Positions 1 through 6,577 of a stretch of DNA of 12,622 bases are shown here, piece after piece. The notes under the pieces were generated by a model. The model was not told the origin of the DNA. It saw only the letters and a list, made by a program, of their open reading frames with translations, and did no database searches. The position numbers were made by a program, and so were the translations under genes. Position 1 is the stretch's first letter; each line of letters starts with the position of its first letter. Origin of the DNA: an uncultured Bacteroidales bacterium (GTDB lineage Bacteria; Bacteroidota; Bacteroidia; Bacteroidales; F082); the NCBI GenBank assembly GCA_937877465.1, contig CALFIT010000002.1, positions 1-12,622 of the forward strand, given 5' to 3'.

Positions 1-479
1 GGATATATGGCTTTCAGCTTGTCGCCCAACGACTTGGCCCAGATGTCGACCAAAGGCTTTTGGAGCATCCCGTTCTCGTGCATCCAGCTGTATTCGGCGC
101 AGAAACGGCCGTATTTGTCGCGCACCTGCGAGAGGTATTCCTCGTAGCGCGTGACCAAGAAGAACGAAGCCGCAAACACGTCGAAAGGCATGAGGTTGCC
201 CATGCCGTAGACCGCGAAGGGCGCCACCGTGTCCTCGTAGTCGACCGTGCGGAAGCCCTGTTCGTGGATATGCCGCTCGAAAAGCAGCTCGACGGCCTTG
301 ACAAACGGCTCGTCGTCAAGGCGTTGCGTGCCATAGTGCAGCTTAGGCCCGTCGTAGGCCTTGAACTGCTCCGCATCGGTGGTCGTCACAAACTCGACAC
401 CAAGCAACTGCTTGACAACCAAGTCGAAGACATACATCACGCGACCCGTGACTTTAGGAACGAGAACCAACATTTTCAT
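1..479 (-). CDS. DUF7033 / polysaccharide-deacetylase-type protein, N-terminal part (cut by window edge)
   Basis: The frame is open from the ATG at 479 to base 1 with no stop, giving 159 codons of an N-terminus whose C-terminal part lies outside the window. The protein begins MKMLVLVPKVTGRVMYVFDL and contains the segments PKLHYG, PFAVYGMG, PFDVFAASFFLVTRYEEYL and KYGRFCAEYSW followed by KPLVDIW. I recognise this pattern as the N-terminal domain (DUF7033) found in Bacteroidota ahead of a polysaccharide-deacetylase-like domain; those proteins are presumed to act on cell-surface or wall glycans, but the catalytic half is not visible here. A second in-frame ATG at 473 is an alternative start. A TATTTTTG box (complement of 485-492) lies only 6 nt upstream of the ATG at 479, so the mRNA would be leaderless or nearly so. 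The gene is divergent from dnaX. Confidence 0.8.
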   Translation of the reverse strand, partial: MKMLVLVPKVTGRVMYVFDLVVKQLLGVEFVTTTDAEQFKAYDGPKLHYGTQRLDDEPFVKAVELLFERHIHEQGFRTVDYEDTVAPFAVYGMGNLMPFDVFAASFFLVTRYEEYLSQVRDKYGRFCAEYSWMHENGMLQKPLVDIWAKSLGDKLKAIY

Positions 480-484
480 AGGCA

Positions 485-492
485 CAAAAATA
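485..492 (-). promoter_or_regulatory. Bacteroidota -7 box for the DUF7033 gene
   Basis: On the minus strand this reads TATTTTTG, a full match to TAnnTTTG. Transcription would begin a few bases downstream, essentially at the ATG at 479. I see no well-spaced -33 TTG. Confidence 0.5.
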
Positions 493-530
493 GGACGATT
501 TTCGATACGAAACGGCAAAAAAGCGAAAAT

Positions 531-557
531 TGTTGCAACATCGTGCATGAAACGATG
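531..557. promoter_or_regulatory. Inverted repeats between divergent promoters (possible operator)
   Basis: The perfect palindrome TGTTGCAACA (531-540) is followed by CATCGT (539-544) and its complement ACGATG (552-557) with a 7-nt spacer. Both sit between the two divergent -7 boxes and upstream of the dnaX box. Dyads in this position can bind a regulator, but no regulator is identified and this could be chance. Confidence 0.25.
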
Positions 558-565
558 AAAAGTTG

Positions 566-573
566 TACTTTTG
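566..573 (+). promoter_or_regulatory. Bacteroidota -7 box for dnaX
   Basis: TACTTTTG matches TAnnTTTG fully. It predicts a transcript start near 579 and a leader of about 20 nt before the ATG at 599. It also argues against the longer in-frame start at 563, which would lie upstream of the transcript start. No convincing -33 TTG is seen at the usual spacing. Confidence 0.55.
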
Positions 574-598
574 TCGATTGAAACCAAGGCTTCCCGAT

Positions 599-2389
599 AT
601 GGAAAATTTCGTCGTATCCGCAAGAAAATACAGGCCCATCACCTTCGACACCGTCGTGGGACAAGGCTCGATTACCAACACTTTGAAGAACGCCATCCGC
701 AACAACACCTTGGCGCAGGCCTTCCTGTTTTGCGGTCCGCGAGGCGTGGGCAAGACCACCTGCGCCCGCATCATGGCCAAGACCATCAACTGCCTCAACC
801 CCACCGAGACGATGGAGGCTTGCAACGAATGCGAGTCGTGCCGCGCCTTCAACAACAACGCCTCGTTCAACATCTACGAGCTTGACGCGGCGTCGAACAA
901 CTCCGTGGAGGACATCCGCAGCTTGGTCGACCAAGTGAGGATTCCGCCGCAAATCGGGCAATACAAGGTCTACATTATCGACGAGGTTCATATGCTGTCG
1001 GCGGCGGCTTTCAACGCCTTCCTGAAGACCTTGGAAGAGCCTCCGGCGTATGCCAAGTTCATCTTGGCCACCACCGAGAAACACAAGATCATCCCGACCA
1101 TCCTTTCGCGTTGCCAAATCTTTGACTTCAAGCGTATTACGGTGGACGACATCGCCAAGCACTTGGCATTCGTGGCGCAAAGCGAAGGCGTCGGTGCCGA
1201 GGCTGAAGCCTTGAACATCATCGCCCAGAAAGCCGACGGTGCCTTGCGCGACGCACTCTCCATCTTCGACCAAATGGTGAGTTTTTCGGGCAAGAACATC
1301 ACCTACAAGGATGTCATCGACAACCTCAACGTCCTCGACTACGACTATTACTTCCAAATCGTCGACCACATCTTGCGCGGCGAGACGAGCGACATCCTGT
1401 TGATATTGAACGACATCATCAGCAAAGGCTTTGAGCCACAGCACTTTGTCGGCGGCATGGGCAACCATTTGAGGAGCCTCATGGTTTGCAAAGACCCCGT
1501 GACGGTGCAGCTTTTGGAAGTCAGCGAGCAGCTTAGGCAGAAATACCTCGCCCAGGCGCAGGCCTGCCCCATGCCCTTCCTCATCCGCGCCTTGGAAATC
1601 AACAACAAGTGCGACATCGACTACCGCGCCGCCAACAACAAGCGGTTGCATTTGGAGATTGCGCTGCTGAAGATGTGCGCCTTGTGCAGCCAAGCCTTGA
1701 ACCTGCCGACGGCGCAGTCGCAGCCCGTGCAGATGCCGCAGAACAGGCCCGCTCAGCAACCCGTGCAAGGCGGCGTTGCGGCAAGCCCAACGGCCGCTCC
1801 GGCTAAGGCCCCTGAGCCTGTCGCAGGCCCGACGCCCACCCCGCAGCGGCCTGCACAAGCAAACCCTAACATAGGCGGCGTTGCGGCAGGCGCAACGACC
1901 GCGACGCAAACGCCAGCACCCCAGCCTGTCATCCGTCCGCGAGGCACCAGCGGCTCCAGCATCAGCATCAACAAGGCCATGCAGCAAGCCGAACAGAAGG
2001 CGGAAGAGAAAGAGGAAAGTTGGGACACGCCCTTCACGCAGGAACAGCTGACCGCTTCGTGGGCCGACTTCGTCAACCGCTACAAGAACATCTCGCCCAA
2101 CTTTGCGGCGGCGTTAGGGAAATACACACCTAAATTAATAGGCAGCACCGAAATCCATTTCAGCGTCGACAACCTGCTCTTCGAGCGCGACACCGAGGGC
2201 ATAACCGCCTTGAAGCACCACTTGAAGAACAGCCTGCACAACAACCTCTTCGAGCTGAAGCCCGAGGTGATGGAGCGTCCCGCCGAGATTGAAGCCTACA
2301 CCGACAAGGACAAGTTCGAGAAGATGGCCGAGGAAAGACCGTTTTTGAGGACACTGCAAAGCGAGTTGAAATTGGAAGGAGATCTCTAA
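599..2389 (+). CDS. dnaX: DNA polymerase III subunit gamma/tau
   Basis: A 596-residue clamp-loader ATPase that loads the sliding clamp during chromosome replication. The start at 599 (MENFVVSARKYRPITFDTVV) gives the conserved family N-terminus SARKYRP and fits the -7 box at 566-573. Visible motifs are Walker A GPRGVGKTT (about 46-54), four zinc-ligand cysteines (C65, C75, C78, C81), Walker B VYIIDEVHM (about 124-132), LKTLEEPP, sensor 1 ATTEKHK and the SRC arginine-finger motif. A Pro/Ala/Gln-rich linker spans about residues 380-470 and is followed by the C-terminal tau-type domain. I see no A-rich slippery site like the one that makes gamma in E. coli, so probably one full-length product is made. 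The M13 gene follows after 29 nt. Confidence 0.96.
   Translation: MENFVVSARKYRPITFDTVVGQGSITNTLKNAIRNNTLAQAFLFCGPRGVGKTTCARIMAKTINCLNPTETMEACNECESCRAFNNNASFNIYELDAASNNSVEDIRSLVDQVRIPPQIGQYKVYIIDEVHMLSAAAFNAFLKTLEEPPAYAKFILATTEKHKIIPTILSRCQIFDFKRITVDDIAKHLAFVAQSEGVGAEAEALNIIAQKADGALRDALSIFDQMVSFSGKNITYKDVIDNLNVLDYDYYFQIVDHILRGETSDILLILNDIISKGFEPQHFVGGMGNHLRSLMVCKDPVTVQLLEVSEQLRQKYLAQAQACPMPFLIRALEINNKCDIDYRAANNKRLHLEIALLKMCALCSQALNLPTAQSQPVQMPQNRPAQQPVQGGVAASPTAAPAKAPEPVAGPTPTPQRPAQANPNIGGVAAGATTATQTPAPQPVIRPRGTSGSSISINKAMQQAEQKAEEKEESWDTPFTQEQLTASWADFVNRYKNISPNFAAALGKYTPKLIGSTEIHFSVDNLLFERDTEGITALKHHLKNSLHNNLFELKPEVMERPAEIEAYTDKDKFEKMAEERPFLRTLQSELKLEGDL
1768..1888 (+). repeat. 16-bp direct repeat inside the dnaX linker
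   Basis: AGGCGGCGTTGCGGCA occurs at 1768-1783 and again at 1873-1888, exactly 105 bp (35 codons) apart, in frame, encoding GGVAA both times. It lies in the low-complexity Pro/Ala linker and probably reflects repeat expansion in a flexible region. Confidence 0.7.
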
Positions 2390-2418
2390 GCAAGATTATT
2401 CTCAAATCACAACAAATA

Positions 2419-4464
2419 ATGAAAACACGTAATTTTATCGCCATGACTATCTTATGCACAATGGCAGCGGGGTGCGCCGAAAAGGCAGCCAACACACCCG
2501 AACAGAAGAATGACGTTGTTCCGGCCATCGAGCTGAGCAACATGGACACCAACATCAACCCGGGAGACGACTTCTTCCGCTATGTCAACAACAACTGGCT
2601 GAAAAACAATCCGATACCGGAAGAATACACTTCCTACGGTGCTTTCACCGAGATTTCGGAACGCAACGAGAAGCTGATCCAAGACATCATCGACGAGGCA
2701 TCGCACGACGCCAACGCCGCCGAGGGCAGCATGGCCCAGAAAATCCGCGACTTCTACAACGCCGGCATGGACACCGTGGCCATCAACGAGCGCGGCTACA
2801 GCGAGCTTCTGCCCTACTTCGAGCAGGTGGATGCCCTCAACGACAAGGCCCAATTGGCGGCTTTGTTGGGCGACCTTCACAAGAACGGCTTCGGCGGCTT
2901 CTTCAACGCCGGTCCCAGCCTCGACCCCAAGGACGCCAACCGCTACATCATGCACCTTTTCCAAGGCGGGCTGAGCCTCACCGACCGCGACGACTACCTG
3001 AAGGAAGAACACCAGGAGATGCGCGACAAGTATGTGGAGCATGTCGCCAAGATGTTGGAACTCACCGGCACCGAGCCAGAGGCCGCAGCCCAAAAGGCAC
3101 AGGGCATCCTCGCCCTTGAGACCCAGTTGGCCCAGAACTCGATGAGCCGCGTCGACATGCGCGACCCCGACCGCACTTACAACATGAGGACCTTCAACGA
3201 GTTGGAAAAGACGACGCCTAACTTCAATTGGAACGACTACTTCACCAACGTGGGCGCCCCAAGGTTCGAGAACCTCAACGTGGGCATGCCTGATTTTGTC
3301 GCCGCTTTGGACAAGGTCATCCTCAACACCGACCTCAGCACCGTCAAAGACTACCTGAAGTGGAAGATCATCCACGGCAGCGCTTCCTTCCTGAGCGATG
3401 ATTTGGTGACCGAGAACTTCAACTTCTACGGCAACTTCCTCTTTGGCCAAGAGACGCAGCAGCCCCGCTGGCGCCGTGTGCTCAACGCCACCTCCGACTG
3501 TCTCGGCGAAGCCATCGGGCAGCTTTATGTGGAGAAACACTTCCCTGCCGAGTCGAAGGCCCGCATGATGGAACTCGTCGGCAACCTGCGCCTCGCCTTG
3601 GGCGAGCGCATCAAGAACCTCGACTGGATGAGCGACGAGACCAAGGCCAAGGCCTTGCACAAACTCGATGCCTTCAATGTGAAGATCGGCTACCCGAACA
3701 AATGGAGGGACTATACTGATTTTGTGGTCACTGACGAGTCTTACTTCAAGAACTTCCGCAACTATGTCGCCTTCGAGAACGACTTCGAAATGGCCCGCCT
3801 CGGCAAGCCCGTCGACAAGGAAGAGTGGTTCATGACACCGCAGACGGTGAATGCCTACTACAGCCCCGAGATGAACGAAATCGTGTTTCCTGCCGCCATC
3901 CTACAGCCTCCGTTCTTCAACCCCAATGCCGACGACGCCGTCAACTACGGTGGCATCGGCGTGGTGATCGGCCACGAGATGACCCACGGCTTCGACGACC
4001 AAGGCAGCAAGTACGATGAAAACGGCAACCTCAACAACTGGTGGAGCGCGGAAGACACCGTCAGGTTCAAGGAACGCACGACACAGTTGGTCAAGCTGTT
4101 CGACGAGTTTGAGTTGAGGGGCAACAAGATCAACGGCCTGCTCACCCTTGGCGAGAACATCGCCGACCTCGGAGGACTCAACGTGGCTTGGGACGCCTAC
4201 CAGATGACTGCCGAAGCCAAGGCCAACCAGAGCATCGACGGCTTCACGCCCGCCCAACGTTTCTTCATCAGCTACGGCACCATCTGGCGCAACAACACCC
4301 GCGACAAAGCCCTTGAGCGCCAAGTGGTCGTCGACGTGCATTCGCCCGCCGAGGCCCGCGTCAACCGCACCCTCTACTCGATGCCGCACTTCTACGAAGC
4401 CTTCGACATTCCGGAAGGAAGCAAGCTGTATATCGCGCCTGAAGAACGCGCAAATATTTGGTAA
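2419..4464 (+). CDS. M13 family (neprilysin/PepO-like) zinc metallopeptidase, lipoprotein
   Basis: A 681-residue M13 endopeptidase of the kind that cleaves oligopeptides outside the cytoplasm. The N-terminus MKTRNFIAMTILCTMAAGC is a lipoprotein signal ending in a lipobox with C19 as the probable lipidated residue, so the enzyme should be membrane-anchored on the periplasmic or outer side. The family N-terminal motif NPGDDFFRYVNNNWL is present. The substrate-binding NAYYSP lies at about 478-483, the zinc site HEMTH at 519-523 (ligands H519 and H523, catalytic E520), and the third ligand is in GENIADLGG (E579, with D583). The C-terminal HSPAEARVN and FYEAF segments are typical, and the length matches the family. 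The gene starts 29 nt after dnaX with an A-rich leader and no clear promoter of its own, so read-through from dnaX is possible. Confidence 0.95.
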   Translation: MKTRNFIAMTILCTMAAGCAEKAANTPEQKNDVVPAIELSNMDTNINPGDDFFRYVNNNWLKNNPIPEEYTSYGAFTEISERNEKLIQDIIDEASHDANAAEGSMAQKIRDFYNAGMDTVAINERGYSELLPYFEQVDALNDKAQLAALLGDLHKNGFGGFFNAGPSLDPKDANRYIMHLFQGGLSLTDRDDYLKEEHQEMRDKYVEHVAKMLELTGTEPEAAAQKAQGILALETQLAQNSMSRVDMRDPDRTYNMRTFNELEKTTPNFNWNDYFTNVGAPRFENLNVGMPDFVAALDKVILNTDLSTVKDYLKWKIIHGSASFLSDDLVTENFNFYGNFLFGQETQQPRWRRVLNATSDCLGEAIGQLYVEKHFPAESKARMMELVGNLRLALGERIKNLDWMSDETKAKALHKLDAFNVKIGYPNKWRDYTDFVVTDESYFKNFRNYVAFENDFEMARLGKPVDKEEWFMTPQTVNAYYSPEMNEIVFPAAILQPPFFNPNADDAVNYGGIGVVIGHEMTHGFDDQGSKYDENGNLNNWWSAEDTVRFKERTTQLVKLFDEFELRGNKINGLLTLGENIADLGGLNVAWDAYQMTAEAKANQSIDGFTPAQRFFISYGTIWRNNTRDKALERQVVVDVHSPAEARVNRTLYSMPHFYEAFDIPEGSKLYIAPEERANIW

Positions 4465-4474
4465 TCAATAAATT

Positions 4475-4511
4475 ATATGTAGAGGCGCAAGATTTTTGCG
4501 TCTCTACATAT
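4475..4511. repeat. Near-perfect 16-bp hairpin, probable dispersed palindromic repeat or terminator
   Basis: The left arm ATATGTAGAGGCGCAA (4475-4490) and right arm TTGCGTCTCTACATAT (4496-4511) pair along all 16 positions with one G-U wobble, around a 5-nt loop. It starts 11 nt after the M13 stop codon and ends 8 nt before the ATG at 4520. It may terminate M13 transcription, although no T-tract follows. From memory, hairpins built on GTAGAGACGC are a common dispersed intergenic repeat in Bacteroidota and some other phyla, so this is probably one copy. Confidence 0.75.
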
Positions 4512-4519
4512 TTACGGGA

Positions 4520-5110
4520 ATGGGATTAAAGAAAACCATAGGTAAAACAAGATTAAAGCTCGGCGGCTGGAAAATGGTCAACGCCTACCCTGACCTCGGC
4601 AATGCCGTCTGCATCGTGGCGCCCCATACCGCCATCAAGGACTTCTTCATCGGATTGGCATTCTATTGGGCACAAGGCATCAACTTCAAGGCCATGATGA
4701 AAATCGAGTTCTTCCAATACTGCGGCGGCATCCTCAGCCGTCCGTTGAAGAAACTCGGCGCCATCCCCGTCAACCGTGGCCACAAGAACCACCTCGTGGA
4801 ACAAATGGTCGAGATGTTCAGCCAATGCGAAAACACCCATTTGGTCATTTGTCCGGAGGGCACCAGAAAAAAAGTAAACCATTGGAAAAAAGGGTTCTAT
4901 GTCATCGCAGAAGGAGCACATCTTCCCATAGCGCTTGGCTTCATCGACTACCAGAAGAAACTCTGCTCGCTTGAGAAGGTCATCTATCCCTCAGGCGACT
5001 ACGAGAAAGACTTGGCCGAGATTTGGGACTATTACCGCTCGCGAAAAGTCATGGGGAAGCACCCCGAACAGTTCAACCTTTACGACGAATACGAAAAAGA
5101 CCGACCGTGA
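4520..5110 (+). CDS. Small PlsC-type lysophospholipid/glycerolipid acyltransferase
   Basis: A 196-residue acyltransferase of the PlsC superfamily, expected to move an acyl chain onto a lysophosphatidate-like acceptor at the inner membrane. The catalytic H-x4-D is at H36-D41 (PHTAIKD), the GAIPVNRG motif at about 80-87, and PEGTR at 112-116. It belongs to the short Bacteroidota version without an obvious transmembrane anchor. The ATG at 4520 is chosen because the upstream TTG alternative (4496) would lie inside the hairpin arm. The downstream gene begins inside this gene's stop codon (GTGA), so the two are probably translationally coupled. Acceptor specificity cannot be read from sequence; other acyl acceptors such as ornithine or amino lipids are possible. 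Confidence 0.88.
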   Translation: MGLKKTIGKTRLKLGGWKMVNAYPDLGNAVCIVAPHTAIKDFFIGLAFYWAQGINFKAMMKIEFFQYCGGILSRPLKKLGAIPVNRGHKNHLVEQMVEMFSQCENTHLVICPEGTRKKVNHWKKGFYVIAEGAHLPIALGFIDYQKKLCSLEKVIYPSGDYEKDLAEIWDYYRSRKVMGKHPEQFNLYDEYEKDRP

Positions 5111-6564
5111 TTGATCTGACCACCAAAATCCACGACAAGTTCACCATCGAGTTCAAGGTGGGCTTCAACACCGACGACACGCTGAAGCCGATGAAATCGG
5201 ACGACTTCGTGATGAACACTTGGATTTTCGTGCCCAACAGCCTCGACATCAACGCGGCCAAATACAGCAAGGAGGACTTCTACCGTGACCTGAAGTCGGA
5301 CGTGCGCCTTATCACGCCCACCTACGCGCTACATGACTTGGCCAACGACGCGCAGCTGCTCCCCAACCGGTCGCTCGCCGACGACAGCCACGACCTCCTC
5401 ATCGCGCCCGACGACATCTTGGATTTTGTCCATTCCGTCAAGATGTATTGCGCCATCGCCAAAAGCGCCTTCCGCGATGCCTACCGCAACGTGACCGCCA
5501 TTGACACCGCCGAGGCCAGGACGCGCGAAGTCGGCCTTTATCTTGAGGATGTGAGCAAGGTACTCCTTCGCCTTCGCGGAATCTACAACGAATTGAAAGA
5601 CAAGAACATAACAGAGCGCACGAAAGAAGTCTTTGCCTACGCCGACGAGTTCTTGAGCAACATCATGGCGGAATACACCTACCGCCTCCGCGACCATTTC
5701 AGGCTGCATCTGCCCGACGAATACGCCCTGATGGAAGCGCGTTTCAAGGCAGTGCTGTTGGGCGAGCGAGCCTACAGGCAGAGCCAAGGCTACCTCACCG
5801 TGGAGGCCGACGACCCGATGGGCAACGACGACTTCGTGTTTCGCGCCAGCCTGCTGAAGAAATTCGCCGAGAGCGACCTCTACCTCAGCTCCAACAAGCG
5901 CAAGAACACCTTCGTGGTCGAGCAAATCGTCTATAGCGCGGCGGCGGGCGTGGCCATGATTTTCGCCACCATGTCGTCGTTCTTCTTCCAACAAAAGTAC
6001 GGCAACTTCACCTTACCATTCCTTATCGCATTGGTTATCAGCTATATGTTCAAGGACAGGCTGAAAGACTGGCTGAGGATGGTCTTCGCCAAGCATGTCA
6101 GCCAGAACGTGTTCGACACGCGCACCGATTTCAGCATCAAGGGGCGGCACATCGGTTGGAGCAAGGACAGCTTCGACTTCATCGACAGCGACAAGGTGCT
6201 GCCCGAGGTGATGCAGCTGCGCAACCGGATTCCGCTTTTCGCCGAGGTGAGCGGCAAGGACGAGAAGGTGATGCTTTTCCGCAAGAAAGTGCAGCTTTGG
6301 CGCGGCGAGTTGGGCAAGGCCAGTCCCTTCCCGCTGAAAGGCATCAACGACATCATGCGCTACAACATCACCGAGCTTGTACGCAAGATGGACAACCCCG
6401 AGCTGCCGCTTGCCGGCACATGGGACGACAAGGGCTACGCGCCCATCGTCGGCAGGAAGATCTACCGCATCACTTTCGTCTTCCAGTTTGTCTTCGAAGG
6501 CCAAACGGAATACAAGCGCGTGGTGGTGAAATGCGACAGGAACGGCATCGTGGCGGTGGAATGA
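5107..6564 (+). CDS. Uncharacterised two-helix membrane protein, coupled to the acyltransferase
   Basis: I do not recognise this family. A GTG start at 5107 overlaps the acyltransferase stop (GTGA) and gives 485 residues beginning MIDLTTKIHDKF; the in-frame ATG at 5023 would overlap the upstream gene by 88 bp and translate it out of frame, so it is disfavoured. Residues 1-265 are soluble and rich in charged helices, with no signal peptide. Two hydrophobic helices follow, at about 272-293 (VYSAAAGVAMIFATMSSFFF) and about 301-314 (FTLPFLIALVISYM), joined by a short loop. A soluble C-terminal domain of about 165 residues ends in a beta-rich segment. Both large domains should lie on the same side of the membrane, probably the cytoplasmic side. 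The tight coupling suggests a role in lipid or envelope metabolism; that is inference only. Confidence 0.85.
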   Translation: MIDLTTKIHDKFTIEFKVGFNTDDTLKPMKSDDFVMNTWIFVPNSLDINAAKYSKEDFYRDLKSDVRLITPTYALHDLANDAQLLPNRSLADDSHDLLIAPDDILDFVHSVKMYCAIAKSAFRDAYRNVTAIDTAEARTREVGLYLEDVSKVLLRLRGIYNELKDKNITERTKEVFAYADEFLSNIMAEYTYRLRDHFRLHLPDEYALMEARFKAVLLGERAYRQSQGYLTVEADDPMGNDDFVFRASLLKKFAESDLYLSSNKRKNTFVVEQIVYSAAAGVAMIFATMSSFFFQQKYGNFTLPFLIALVISYMFKDRLKDWLRMVFAKHVSQNVFDTRTDFSIKGRHIGWSKDSFDFIDSDKVLPEVMQLRNRIPLFAEVSGKDEKVMLFRKKVQLWRGELGKASPFPLKGINDIMRYNITELVRKMDNPELPLAGTWDDKGYAPIVGRKIYRITFVFQFVFEGQTEYKRVVVKCDRNGIVAVE

Positions 6565-6576
6565 GCCAACTGCCAC
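6550..6576. terminator. Weak dyad between convergent genes
   Basis: GTGGCGGTGG (6550-6559) and CCAACTGCCAC (6566-6576) form an imperfect stem across the end of the membrane-protein gene and the 13-nt gap before the convergent GH3 stop. It could end transcription in both directions, but it has mismatches and no T-tract. Confidence 0.25.
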
Positions 6577-6577
6577 A

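Noticed and set aside
563..598. Longer dnaX start at 563
   Set aside because: It begins upstream of the -7 box at 566-573 and adds residues not found in the family; MENFVVSARKYRP at 599 is the conserved N-terminus.
1768..1888. dnaX linker repeat as a programmed frameshift signal
   Set aside because: No slippery heptamer or A-run is present; the repeat is in frame in a low-complexity linker.
476..1987. 503-codon open frame antisense to dnaX, and similar long antisense frames over M13 (2452-3660), the membrane protein (5329-5994) and others
   Set aside because: They lie opposite strongly supported genes, have no recognisable domains, and their length is explained by GC-rich codon use that removes stops on the opposite strand.
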